64,000 bases of DNA from Hygrocybe punicea (taxonomy: Eukaryota > Basidiomycota > Agaricomycetes > Agaricales > Hygrophoraceae), in contig OY744463.1 of the NCBI GenBank assembly GCA_963556145.1, forward strand, positions 4,030,001-4,094,000, read 5' to 3'. The notes under the pieces are model-generated. The model worked only from the letters and a program-made list of their open reading frames with translations. It ran no database searches and was not told where the DNA came from. This document shows positions 1-11,199 of the stretch, one piece after another. Each line of letters starts with the position of its first letter. The stretch's first letter is position 1. Both the position numbers and the translations under genes were made by a program.

Positions 1-705
1 TGGAAAAAAAGATTCAATAGCATCAATGAAATATTAAAGATTTTGAGCTTAGGATTCAAACGATCCAAGAATCACACAACAGATTTAGAAACAGTTAGAA
101 ATACAATCAGACATTTATTGCATCAAGATAAACCCGAAATATTTCCTTATGGTCAAGTTGGCATTGCCATAAGTGATTTGGCCCATTATATAATGAAAGC
201 AAATGAACCAATGACTTCAACTTGTCTTAAATGTATCAATTGTGAAAACATAACCATTCTGGAAAATGATAGATGTGACGCCATCTTTCATTGTTCATAT
301 TCATTTTCTGGAACAATCTCAACATGTCTTGCTCAAATCATAGTTAATAGACAACGGCACAAATGTCAATTGTGTTGGGGAGAGATTACTAAATTTATTG
401 CATTTAACAAAATTCCACCTCTAATCATGTTTACAGTTGACTCTATTGAGAATTTAATAATTAGTCAAGTTATAAACTTGTCAATTGATGACATATCCAC
501 TGCTTACACATTGAGAGGAATTGTGTACTTTGGTGATGCACATTTTACTGCCTGCATATTCATCAACAGTATGGTATGGTTTCATGATGGTATATCAACC
601 AGATCAATTTGTATTAATGAAGGTGATATAGATGACTTTTCAAATATTAAGTTATTGTCATGTAATGGTAATAATGCTGTACTGTTTATATATGCTCAAT
701 CTTAA
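1..705 (+). CDS. Partial ubiquitin-hydrolase-like TE-associated protein (C-terminal part)
   Basis: The frame is open from the window edge to the stop at 703-705, so the 5' end is missing. Visible are two pairs of cysteines (CLKC...C and CQLC, likely a zinc site), a PPLIMFTVD strand, and the block GIVYFGDAHFTACIF followed by WFHDG. This arrangement resembles the catalytic-His end of the C19/USP-like proteins found in many basidiomycete transposons; in that family the His of HFTA would be the active-site His. The assignment is by remembered family pattern, not alignment. It lies next to mariner exons on the other strand and is probably an older TE fragment. Confidence 0.5.
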   Translation, partial: WKKRFNSINEILKILSLGFKRSKNHTTDLETVRNTIRHLLHQDKPEIFPYGQVGIAISDLAHYIMKANEPMTSTCLKCINCENITILENDRCDAIFHCSYSFSGTISTCLAQIIVNRQRHKCQLCWGEITKFIAFNKIPPLIMFTVDSIENLIISQVINLSIDDISTAYTLRGIVYFGDAHFTACIFINSMVWFHDGISTRSICINEGDIDDFSNIKLLSCNGNNAVLFIYAQS

Positions 706-770
706 CATTTGTTCTCTTGCTAAAAAGAGGGATGAGTAACATGCCATGCAAAGCAATGGCCCACACCCCA

Positions 771-1106
771 CTAGTGATATTTCATGGCCAAAAATGCAAG
801 TTTGATTGGGTTGTAGTCGGGTGAATATGGTGGCAGGAATTCATAGCATACACCACTAAAATCATATAAGTACATGTCAAAGAATATTACAGTGACTCAC
901 CATGATTCAATGAGGTCCAAAAGCTCATCATTCTTGTGGATGTGGCAATTATCCATTACAATCATGGAATTTGGCTCCAGAAATGGGCGCATCTGGTCCA
1001 GGAGACGTTGGATGAAGATTGAAAACAATTTGGCATCAAATGAGCCTTCAACAACGTTGCAATGAATAAATCCATCGTTGAGAGAAAGTACTGGTAAATT
1101 GAGTAA
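771..1106 (-). pseudogene. Tc1/mariner-type transposase, C-terminal exons (rest is at 23.7-24.7 and 39.6-40.2 kb)
   Basis: Two exons read on the minus strand. Residues in 1106-901 include GFIHCNVVEGSFDA and VMDNCHIHKNDELL, the second catalytic Asp block of DDE_3/Tc1-mariner transposases. A 45-bp intron (900-856, GTGAGT...TTTTAG) leads to EFLPPYSPDYNPIKLAF, the classic end block with the third acidic residue replaced by the usual position near YNPI. The stop is at 773-771. Upstream, the acceptor CAG at 1109-1107 belongs to an intron whose donor is now at 23654, about 22.5 kb away, because an LTR and E1 inserted between them. The N-terminal pieces are annotated separately. Confidence 0.8.
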
Positions 1107-1160
1107 CTGCATCAATGTCAGCATATCATCATACAGGTAGTTTGTTTGTTTGTTGTACTT

Positions 1161-2040
1161 TGTAGATGTGGGTTTGGGGTGGCTTCGGAACAATATAAAG
1201 AAGATCCTAACCTGAGGGGTGTCAGCGTAGAAGTGACTGTGGATAATCAGTGTTGGGGATAGTAGTAAAAGGAAGGGAATGTAAGTAAAAGTAAAGCCGC
1301 CATGTAAAACTGGACAAGTAACGATGAATCCGGTGATGAACTAAAAAGGAATAAATAACAATGAACCTGACAATGCCGACGATGTCGGGTACAGTGGGTT
1401 GGGTTGGGTTGGGTTGGGTCAGAAATGATGAATGAATGATGGAACAATAATGAAGATGATGAAGTGAACTATAAAAAGCTAAGGGTCTACGAGGACGAGC
1501 ATTTTAAGGGATTAAAACGTGAATCTGACTATAAGAAAATGGGGACCAAGGGTATCTCTTCTTGTACGGTCGTCGGGGACCGTTTTTATAGTACATGTGT
1601 ATGTAGTCTACTTTCAGACATGTCTATTTTGGCCGATAGAAACTACAAAGAGAAGATGGAATGGGGATGTGGAAAGGGGGGTTGCAATGCGACATAGACA
1701 GAAAAATGGAGGGGAAAAGGAATATCCAAGAAAAAGATCTGAAATCTCACATATATCTCCAAAGGGATGAGGGGATGGGTATATAAGGCAAGTCCAAAGT
1801 CGGGGATCGAGTCCGATGAGATCTGTCTCCTATTATTAGAACTCCGGGGCTTCTGATGCTGCCAGATTTGGTCCAAAAGCGGCCATCACAAAGCGGCATG
1901 TGTCAGGTCACGTTGGTCACATTGGGTCACATCACGTCAGGTTACGTCGGGTTGGAATAGGAATCGTTTGGAGGCATCGGGTTCGTCTGGATTTGTGAGA
2001 TATCGACGATACTGACTCAGAGGAATGTTGAGTCTCTACA
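1161..2040 (-). mobile_element. Solo LTR (LTR A)
   Basis: About 880 bp that starts TGTAGATG and ends CTCTACA, so it has TG...CA ends. A second copy in the opposite orientation is split between 29410-29872 and 38672-39121. The interior matches along its length, for example the block near 1600-1680 against 29740-29860 and 1190-1260 against 39040-39110. No internal coding region adjoins it, hence solo LTR. It sits in the intron of the mariner transposase gene. No convincing 5-bp target duplication is visible, partly because E1 inserted exactly at its right end. Short open frames inside it are not genes. Confidence 0.7.
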
Positions 2041-2043
2041 ATG

Positions 2044-3117
2044 AGCCCTTTCAGCGTATCTTTTCCATGAAACATGGGTCAGCCGAGATTAGTGTTTAAA
2101 GGTCCGGTCCTGGTTGCTGTAACGGTCTTTTGTCATTAGAATTGGAATTTTGCTTGTTTAAAGGTGAAATTTGAGATTTTTGCACTGAATTTTTTTTTTG
2201 TGGACTGTTATGATAGTGCCAATGAGGGGGAGCAATTGTGTCTTGCATATTTTAATGCCTCTGGTTCATATAAATTGAAAGAATCTACCAACAAATTCAA
2301 AAAGTGTACAAACTCCGCGTTTTTCACCATTTGTATACTTTTTGAATTTGTTGGTAGATTCCTTCAATTTATATGAACCAGAGGCATTAAAATATGCAAG
2401 ACACAATTGCCCACCCTCATTGGCACTATTATAACAGTCCACAAAAAAAAATTCAGTGCAAAAATCTCAAATTTCACCTTTAAACAAGCAAAATTCCAAT
2501 TCTAATGACAAAAGACCATTACAGCAACCAGGACCGGACCTTTAAACACTAGCCAAGATGGACAATTCCCACTCCAAGTGGGCCAGCCAACCTCGGCCGA
2601 CCAATATCTTTTCCCAAGGCAGATGGCTTGGCCGAGGCATACAGCTGGCCAGCCTGAGTGGGTTGGCCAACTGGGGGATATTTCCCGAAACCTAGTGGGG
2701 GTTTCAGCTTGCCATCAGACATGGGTTGGCTGACCCTCTGCCATATATTGGCTGCTCATCAGACATGGGTTGGCCGACCCATTGGAATATATTGGCCACC
2801 CATCAGATGTGGGTTGGCCGACTGTCTGCCATATATTGGCTCCCCATCGAGCATGGGTTGGCCGACCATCTGCCATATATTGGCTGCCCATCAGATGTGG
2901 GTTGGCCGACTGTCTGCCATATATTGGCTGCCCATCAGGCATGGGTTGGCCGACCCTCTGCCATACATTGGCTGCTCATCAGACATGGGTTGGCCGACCC
3001 CATTGGAATATATTGGCTGCCCAGCAGGCATGGGTTGGCCAACTGGCTCCCCATCAGGCATGGGTTGGCCCACCCATTGGAATATATCAGGCATGGGTTG
3101 GCCAACCATCCATGTTC
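2044..3117 (+). repeat. E1 left terminal inverted repeat with GGTTGGCC minisatellite
   Basis: Terminal unique part 2044-2081 and 2560-2705, interrupted by a MITE (2090-2551), then about ten degenerate units at 2706-3115. The unit is roughly 40-65 bp and contains CATGGGTTGGCCGACC and a TATATTGGCTG segment. The same design forms the right end of E1 (23.28-23.64 kb) and both ends of E2. Long open frames here (2658-3198 and antisense) come from the repeat and are not genes. Confidence 0.8.
2090..2551. mobile_element. Foldback MITE, hAT-like ends
   Basis: A 462-bp near-perfect hairpin: the first 215 bp are repeated in inverted orientation in the second half. It starts TAGTGTTTAAAGGTCC and ends with the complement. 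It is flanked by GCCGAGAT (2082-2089) and GCCAAGAT (2552-2559), an 8-bp target duplication with one CpG-type change, inside the left end of E1. The TAGTG ends and 8-bp duplication fit a hAT-mobilised MITE. It has no coding capacity. Confidence 0.85.
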
Positions 3118-3505
3118 GGACCTTCTTGGATATTTAGCATTCACACAACAATTATTGTGTCCTCGATGAACATGTGTTGGGCTGTTACTCCCAACTGAGG
3201 TATTCATCCGCCAAACATGCAGCACTCATTTCTTCCATTCCCAGTAACTTCCACATATTACATGTGGTCTCATACATATCTGCACACCGGCTATGCATTC
3301 TGCTGTTTTTCATGATTTGTACAGCTCATCTACCACACATTTAATCACCCTCAAATCACCACATCGTGAGCATTGATCAGAGGTAAATATTATGAGATAC
3401 ATGTTTCGTCCATCACTCATGCGATTAGTCAGTTAGGTGTGCCATGAGTTTAACACGAGGCCTCTTTGTTCTTGCTACCATAAACTCCCATCTCCTCCAG
3501 CAAAA
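3118..3505. other. Non-coding stretch between E1 terminal repeat and first gene
   Basis: About 390 bp without a supported gene or repeat. It probably contains the promoter of the gene starting at 3506, but I see no clear TATA element or other site. Confidence 0.4.
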
Positions 3506-5745
3506 ATGAAGTTGATAACACCTGCATTTTCCGCGATCCTTGAAAAATACTATGATCAATACAGACAAGCCAGTGCAGAAGATCGAATTGCAGTGGTAAA
3601 AGGCATCACAAAACAACTGAGACGATCCGCCAAAGCCGATGGCGCAGAATTGCCATCAGAGATGGAGACTGTACGTGAATTTCTGTATTGTCAAGATAAA
3701 CTGTCTGCCACACCACACAATTAGAAAATCCAAACATGGTATCACAATCATCGGTCCAAACAAGAGGACCAAACTGAAGATGCACCGAAATCTTTGGGGA
3801 AGTGGACTGTCAGGCTTGTCTTGAGGGAAAAGATGAGAAAGGAGATAGACGAAAGAACTGCCGAGATGTCAGGGGAGGCCGCAGGGACACCAGGTTATAT
3901 CAGGTGCTATGGTAAAGCTTGGAGTGAGCTTGTCGCCGCTCTCAGTTCAGAAAAGCTCTCTGAATATGCAGCTCTGGCCAAGAGCTAAAACAAACAAAGC
4001 GCAGGAGTTGACATTAAAAGAAGGCATGTCCACTGATACTCATTGACATAACTTGAATCTTCTCACTTTACACAGTCGAGCAACCAAGGATTTTGGCAAG
4101 ACGGCCCTGAAATTCATGAAGGATGTGGATCAACAGATGGGCGTCAAGGTTTTCATGATGTTTGGGTACGAGGATGAGAACGGGATGTTGATTAAAGGAA
4201 AGTATGTTCCCTTGTTATTATGATACACAATTTTCTTATATGCTTTCCTTTGAGGCTGGAAACTCCCGGTCCTGTTGGTGAAAAGTTTTCAAAGGTCTTC
4301 ACGAAGGAGGGAGATGTGATATGGTCATCGTGGGATGAACATTTAGCGGTGATGTTCAAAAATAGTGATATTCCATCCTATCAACCTTTGATGATCGATA
4401 TCTAACTTCTATGTCCTTAGACAAGGCAGGGGACAACAATGACCGTGACAACAGCAGTGATGATACGCCATCACACGGCTATGACAAAAGTGCTCCTTAC
4501 CAACTTCAGACCGACGAGAACGGATGGCCCATCATTCCGGACGAGGAAACTCCAACCCTGACAACCCTACGCGATATGATTAGGTCAATCGTGACCGTGA
4601 CGTATCGTGAGTGGTGAGCTGGTACATACACCCCCCATTGACCACTTATGCCAGGAAATACTGCCCACAACACCACCTCCTCCGTTCCATGGGGAATGAT
4701 CGAAAGAACGACCCCGGATTACGTGGAAACGTCCTACCTTCCAATGAATGTGCAGCTCAAGGAGCCCTGGAAAATGAGGCTCGACGATCTTCGAAAAATG
4801 CACAAACACTGGTTGGAGAGGCAGAAACAGGGCTTGCCTACGTTCCGGTTTAAGTCCGTCTTACAAAGTGATCAACGACCACAAAATGCATTCGTCAAGG
4901 CCAGAAAGGACAAACATTCCGCTGCTGCATTGGCTGGGACGAGTGCGGTGAACAATGCAGAATCCAGCGCTATGGGTGCACAACGACCAAAGGGGACTCA
5001 CGGGGTGGCTTCAAAGTCCCACAGGCGTCGTGTGAAACAGAAGGCTGTTGCTAAGAAGATGTCCAATCGTGACAGACAAACCCAGTTGTCAATGAAGGGG
5101 AAGGGGAAGGGGAAGGAGAAGGAGAAGATGACCGAGACTGAAGACAACAGTAGCGAGTGCAGTTGGAGTAGTGCTTCACCCGATGGCGACTCAAGTCCAG
5201 ATGAAGAACAGAGAGGAAACCGAGAGGAGATTCCACAACAAGGTCAGAGGAACAAGGATCTCCAGCATGGACAGGAGGGCAACACACAGCGAGAAGAGGC
5301 CAGGGCGGAGAGAGAGAGGGTCGAGAGAGAGAGGGTGGAAAGAGAGAGGGTTGAGAGAGACAGGGTGGAAAGAGAGAGGATGGAAAGAGATAGGGAAGAG
5401 AGACGGAAGTTGGAAAGAGAAAGGGTGGAAAGAGAGAGGGTGGAAAGAGAGAGGTTGGAAAAAAAGATGGAAGAGAGACGGAAGGTGGAAAGAGAAAGGG
5501 CAGAAAGTGTGAGGGCGGAAAGAGAGAGGGCGGAAAGAGACAGGATGGCAAGAGACAGGGCAGAACAAGACAAGGCAAACAGGAAAAGAGTGGAACAAGA
5601 GAGTGCGGAACTAGAGAGAATAGAGCGAGAGAGGGTGGCAAGAGACATGGCAGAAAAATTGCTGGCTGAACAAGCACAGGCTGAAGCAGCACGGCGCTCT
5701 GGGAGATCTCATGGCGGCAGAAAACCCAAGCAAAACGATAGGTGA
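3506..5745 (+). CDS. TE-associated protein of unknown function with charged coiled-coil tail
   Basis: Multi-exon gene, first in E1. The start ATG at 3506 gives MKLITPAFSAILEKYY. Intron 3671-3724 (GTACGT...TTAG) leads to an exon with IQTWYHNHRSK and REKMRKEI...CYGKAWSEL. Further exons: about 4076-4201 (FMKDVDQQMGVKVF), 4255-4404, 4411-4612 (ENGWPIIPDEETP) and 4666-5745. This exon series resembles a hypothetical-protein family common in basidiomycete TE regions whose function I do not know. The last exon has basic stretches and, from about 5300 to 5660, tens of RVERE-type heptad-like repeats predicting a long highly charged helix. It may be a structural or DNA-associated accessory factor. It converges on the JmjC gene. 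Exon borders are approximate. Confidence 0.6.
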
Positions 5746-6190
5746 AGCAATTTTATTTCCATTGCGGTCTTTGCTCCTCACCATATACGTATACAGCAGC
5801 AACCAACCTGTGCGAAGATCTACATGGCATAAGTAGGCCAAACCGTGTTAATATGGTTAACCGTCCTGTATCAGCCTGTCTATAGAAAGACTACATAATT
5901 GTCCTTATGTGTTGCATAGTGTGCTTTGAGCTAGTTGAATTGTGGTGAATGTCACACATGTGATGTCACGTCTGGCCGCCCAGATGTGACATCACACCTG
6001 TGACATGTCATCGACCAGCCCGAACACATGCTCGACTTGGCTTGGCCTGGGTCATTCAGATCCCTCAATGCAGTCCAAAATTGTAAAGTCCCAGGATAAT
6101 ATATACACAAGTACTGGGCAGGGAAACATCAACCTGGCTACTTACGACGCCGTTTCGGGTCTATGGGGAGTATTGGTGAATCTGGATGCA
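5746..6190. other. Convergent intergenic region with GTCAC palindrome
   Basis: Lies between the 3' ends of two convergent genes. The only structure seen is an imperfect palindrome at 5951-6004 made of GTCACA/TGTGAC half sites around TCTGGCCGCCCAGA. Related palindromes lie at 14729-14785, 32474-32499 and 36695-36720. Confidence 0.6.
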
Positions 6191-8647
6191 TCATGATGAG
6201 TGTTTGTTCGTTGTGGGCAACAAAATGATCATACCATCATCATCATCTGTGGAAGGTTCCCTTGGACGTTTGACAGGTGGGGGTGAGCGTGGGGGTGAGG
6301 GTGTTTCAATATAGGCAAACAAAGGTTGGCCACCCACACTGGCCTCCTCTGTGTCACTCCCAGCGGAAATGTCCATGCGATCGTCATCATCCTCATCCTC
6401 ATCCTCACTACCCTTGGCATCACGATCATCACCTGGCCTGGCCTCCTCCCCCTCCCCACCTTCCTCACCTTCCTCGCCTTCCTCACCTTCCTCGCCTTCC
6501 TCACCTTCCTCCCCCTCCTCACCTTCCTCGCCTTCCTCGCCTTCCTCCCCCTCCTCACCTTCCTCACCTCCCTCACCTTCCTCACCTTCCTCACCTTCCT
6601 CCCCCTCCTCACTTTGCACACCCTCCTCCCCCGCAACACCTGCCACACCCTCCTCCTGCTCACTTTCCTCATCTTCCTCCTCCTCCTCAACATCCACACC
6701 CTCACCTACAGCACCATCTGAATTTCGCACCTGACCCATTGCCATGTCCGGACTTTCCACACCTTTCCCCTTTTCGCTATCTGAATCTCCCCCCTGTTCT
6801 GGGGGATTTGCCTCATCGTTTCCCATATCTCCATCAGTAGTCGCATCGGGTACCGGCAGAATCCGGTGAGAAGGAAAGTCTATGTATTCAACAAGAATCG
6901 GACTGAAGGGTTCCACAGGTTGCCTCTGTATGTGTAGTTTTGGCCCGGTCCAGAAATATTCCACCAGTGGACTCTGCAGGAGCTCGTTAAGCTTGGGGAA
7001 CAAATCTGGCCAATCATTCTCGAAATATCGGCGGACCGCCAGCTCAACAGCTTTCGCTGTGCAATATGGGGGTGCCTTCACAACCCCATCCTTGTCCAAT
7101 TTATACCCAACAATTGCTGCAGACAACTCCAGAAGACTGCGTTTAAAAATGCATGAGGAACTGATCCAGTGGTCTTCCATCAAGACAACGAAATGTTCCG
7201 CAAACCATGTTCGGAAACATCTATATCTGCACCGGGCAATATTCTGCTCCTCGCAAATGTCAGCCATCATGGTGTGGTTGTAGAACGTCCTGTTAATGAT
7301 ATCGGCAAGCTCGATAAGATTTCCTACCATCACCACGTCGAGGAAGCCATCTTCAGTTGCAATATCAGGGATATGAGACCTTGTGAAAGCAGTCGCTGTG
7401 GAGAGAGCATTTAGCATTGGGGCAAATTGAAAACATTGTCCAAAGTAGCTCACATGATGATTCATGGTTTCCCATGAAGTAGTCGATCCACACCATCAGA
7501 AGTCGCCACAGAAATGTGCATGTCACATTGTGCTCTGTGTTTGTGATGGAATGACTCATCACGAACGTATGGATAATCCCATAACAGGTATCCTGTATAG
7601 TCGACGTCACATAGAGATGACACCCATTTACAATGGAGTGCTCCACACCTAGGACATAATGCGGGGTGCACGGCCTCATGTAACTGTGTGTTTCAGCATA
7701 CATCCGAGTCATCACAGAATATATTCCCACTTACAGCACTGAACCCTTTGTGAGCAGCACTCCTTCTGCTTCCCACAAGCCTTTCCCACTATGTTTGCTC
7801 GGCTGCCACTCCTGAGGATAGGCCTTGTTAGTGGCAAGATTGCCAGCTTTGCGATCCCATTCAACGTCCCTTCGAGGCCTCATCAGGACCCAGTACTTTG
7901 TGCCAGTCCTGACAATAACCACCGTGCCAAAGCCATCATTGTCTACGTGTGTCCAAGAAATGGCACGAGCTGTCGCCGCCGTTCCCCAAGCCAAATCGTC
8001 GTTCAAAGGCTGCTCACGGATAAACCCCCGTCAGCCACGGGTTTCATGCCAAGCAACCTCAGATGACACAAGCGACCTTTTCCCATATAGACAGGTAAAT
8101 GATATGTTCCATGTTCGAAACCCGGTCACTCACCAAAACTTTGGAGGCGGGTCCAATGTCATATGACCCATAGGAAGGTCAAGGAAGTTGAAAACCCTTT
8201 CATTGTCAGGGTGAATCAAAACTTGATATAATGTTTCCAATGTGCCAGGTTTGTTCATATTCTTGATGTCAGCCACTAATTGCAATTCGGCGACTAACAA
8301 GGTAGGTCAATATTCATGCCCAAATGGTGACCCAGCAATGTACCTTGCACTGAACGAATGGAGGACAAAGACCCCAAAGACTCCAAACCTTCCCTATCAA
8401 ATTCCACCGTCTCTACAGGGGAATTGAGGACAAGGATGTGACGATGACGAAATATTCCTTGAATTGTGGCAGCATCCATCGACTTGAAGGTGTTCCATTC
8501 CACCACAAAGACACATGATGCTTGAGGATCGTATGTTTGTTCTCTTGCGCTAGGCAACCGATGTGGAGGAAGCCCATCAACATAGGTCGATCGGACCAAG
8601 TCATATGTCTCCCGCAACAATTCATGTTCAACTTTTGCCTGTATCAA
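6191..8647 (-). CDS. JmjC-like (cupin 2-oxoglutarate oxygenase) protein carried by E1
   Basis: Read on the minus strand over about six exons. The N-terminal exon has IFRHRHILVLN and VEFDREGLESL, a pre-JmjC block I associate with TE-borne JmjC proteins of basidiomycetes. Then come MNKPGTLETLYQVLIHP, WTHVDNDGFGT with the HxD iron ligands, and GTKYWVLMRP. After an intron at about 7730, MRPCTPHYVLG supplies the distal His in the expected place. The C-terminal half has a Glu/Gly repeat tract (about 6430-6620) and an acidic tail. Possible role: histone or other chromatin demethylation or hydroxylation near the element. One in-frame TGA at 8033-8031 (GGCTGACGG, explicable by CGA to TGA) makes this copy probably inactive. 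The true 5' exon may lie at 8700-8810. The family is fairly secure; the substrate is unknown. Confidence 0.65.
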
Positions 8648-8852
8648 GAATAGTCAACGACGAAGCGGTACAAAAAATCAAACATCAACATACAACCACA
8701 GATGGTGAATAGTGCACATGCTGAACGGGTTCATGGAGGGGGTCACCATCATACAAGGTGAGATGAACGCCCTCTGCTGCTCTCTTGTGTGAATCATGAG
8801 TGGGTCAGCATGTTATTGAACAACAGGACACAAACCATGGGCACTGGACGGC

Positions 8853-10971
8853 TCAGTAAATCGGGTTCCCCATAATCCTGTCCACATATTTGCTCTTAAC
8901 AAATGACATAAATCTTCTTGAACGACTCGCATCTCCGGTAAGGTCAATGATGATGTTAACTTTCTCCGGTGCCTTCTTGTAGTCATCCTCATCCTCATCT
9001 TCATCCTCAGCCTCGCAATCCTCACGTTTCTTTGACTTAGGATGACTTCTTGTCGACGTGCGAGTTGAGCTCCTCTTCTTCCGATATGACTTCCCCAGTG
9101 CAACCACGATTTTTTCTTGTTTTGGATTCCCCTTGCCTTTTGCTGGATCACTGCCCTGGCCCAATAATTTCGCCTGGCTCCTCGTCAACATGGAGCCCTG
9201 TCCAGCGCTTTTAGCCGCTTTCGATTTTCCACTCCCCTTCTTCCTGGCAATTTTCAAAAGAAGTGGTTCGTCATCACTGGACACAGGCTTTCCATCTGCC
9301 GACCTCTCATTCTCCACCTTGTTTTCCTGAGGTCCTTTGCCATCCGCTGGTTTTGATTCAACGGTTAGCTGACTTGTGGAGTTCGCAAGATCCTGCACTT
9401 GGGCATCTTGGGATAACCATCTTATGTGAGTCCTGGTGATAAGTAATATATAGAAGCATTGGACAATCATACCGTCGAAACAAAACCAACTGAGGTCCTG
9501 CTCGTCTTCCTGGAAACTTTCTTCCAACAGGTCATATTCCCGGAGGAACACATTCAACTCCTCCATCGCCAAAGATCCTAAACATATTCGTGTAATGACC
9601 CTCCAAAGGGCCCTCTCGGTGGCAGCAAGGAATGGAGGCCGTGCATTACCCAAGGCAAACGTGACCTATTTGTTATTATTTATATCAACCACGACACAGG
9701 TAATGCACTTACTGCCAAGAGAGATGGCCGTGAGTGAATCTCGTGATTGAAGCGTTGTGGGAGAAGAGCTAGGATGGGTGAGAGGGTGAGGCTCAGGTGA
9801 AACAGGTTTCTCATCCGCTCATATATCATTCCTCCAAAAGATTTCTTGGTGAGGGAGTCGAGAAATGAGTCTTGCAACGGTAGACCAATGCCCTTTGATT
9901 TCCTGAATCCAGGCAGAGATATTTATTTGGCAAAAATGTTTATGTGATTATAATATAAGTCCAACCTCTGTAATGCCTCCACCCACGTTGTGAACTCACA
10001 GTCGACATAAGAGTTGCCCTGTTTGCATAAATATGTTTAACATAATTGTCGTCGAAGATTCGTCACGTACCTGACCAAACCAAGCAAAAGCGTATGCCAG
10101 AAGCTCCATATTGAGGAGGACCTGGTTGATTTCTGAAGATTCGAGGTTGACCGATGCACGGTAAAGCATCCGGAGGCTCATTTCTACCTCCTTTTGAGCT
10201 GGTGACAAGTTTTCAGGGAGTGCGACTGCAAAGATGGGGATGCTGTCCATGCTGGATGGCAATTTCTGCTGCAGAGCCACAGCTGAAACACCATCCACCT
10301 CTTGGGCAGGTTCCGTAATCATTATATGTTTGCACATGGTACGAAGTTTCGTGATCGGCTTACTCCAATCTTTGAGGCTTTTGTAAAGCTGCAAGATTGT
10401 TGTAAAACATCATGTCAATGTGAATAGCGAACTTGCCTTTGTGAATTTCTCGCTCATCTCTGGTTTGGCAGACTGCCCAATTACTTTGAAACTTGGATGA
10501 CGGGGCAACCCAACAGCATCCATGAGCTTATCCAGCAAGGTATAGCGAAGGATTAAGTGAGCCGCTAACAGGAGGTCATTTTGGATTGAGTTATTCCACC
10601 TTGCGACATCACGTCTTGCTGAGCCATCAGCGGACAGGTATTCTTGAACACCTGGTGTTTTACTAGAGCATTCATCCAGGGGATTTGCATTATCTAATTT
10701 CTTTGCCAGGGCCTAACAGAAAATTAGTATCCTCATACAACTGTAGAAGTCGATTCACCATGACTGCTAAGGTGGATGGTGTGTTGCCTAGGGCAGTCTG
10801 ATTGCCTATCAGGGTAATGATCACCTTCTCAAGAGAGTCTTCAGAGAGTGGCGTGCCATTGACCCAAGGGAAATCCTGGAACACATTCTGGCTCCGGAAT
10901 AGACAGCGAGATATCCCAGAAGCATCTGGATGGCAAGATGAGGGTTGGGAGGTGCTGGAAGATGATGACAT
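8853..10971 (-). CDS. Unrecognised multi-exon E1 cargo gene (acidic/basic C-terminus)
   Basis: Starts MSSSSSTSQPSSCHP at 10971, 230 bp downstream of the TET stop. Exons follow at about 10.97-10.72, 10.71-10.45 (LLLAAHLILRYTLLDKL), 10.39-10.08 (LYKSLKDWSKPI...), 9.88-9.71 and 9.65-8.85 kb. The C-terminal exon carries LLLKIARKKGSGKSK, a KKRSSTRTSTRSHPKSKKR basic patch (possible nuclear localisation signal), an EDEDEDED acidic run and NIIIDLTGDA, which resembles a SUMO-interaction motif (IIIDL). The rest is helical and unfamiliar to me. Its position between the TET and JmjC genes on one strand suggests a chromatin-related accessory role, but that is inference. Splice sites are approximate. Confidence 0.5.
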
Positions 10972-11199
10972 TTGTAAAATATAAAATTTCAGAACAGTTC
11001 CAGAGGAGAGGCTCAGCTCAGTGATGATGGGCAAAAGGTGAAAAAAAAAAAAAGGACGCGTCACCGTTTATGGTGATCACGTGTTGGAGTGGCTAACCGC
11101 CAGTTGGGATCACATGACATCCAGATTCAAGTGTTGACAGTAATTGTACAAAGTCATTATGATGGGAAATGTGGTAGTTTTCAATACAAAATTATTTAT

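Noticed and set aside
2658..3225. Overlapping open frames rich in GLAD/WPT repeats (also at 23185-23612, 29938-31287 and 37907-38522)
   Set aside because: Translations of the GGTTGGCC minisatellite in several frames.
5051..5692. Antisense open frames of 113-213 codons opposite the coiled-coil exon, and likewise 6229-6840 opposite the Glu/Gly tract
   Set aside because: Shadows of low-complexity coding repeats in the sense gene.
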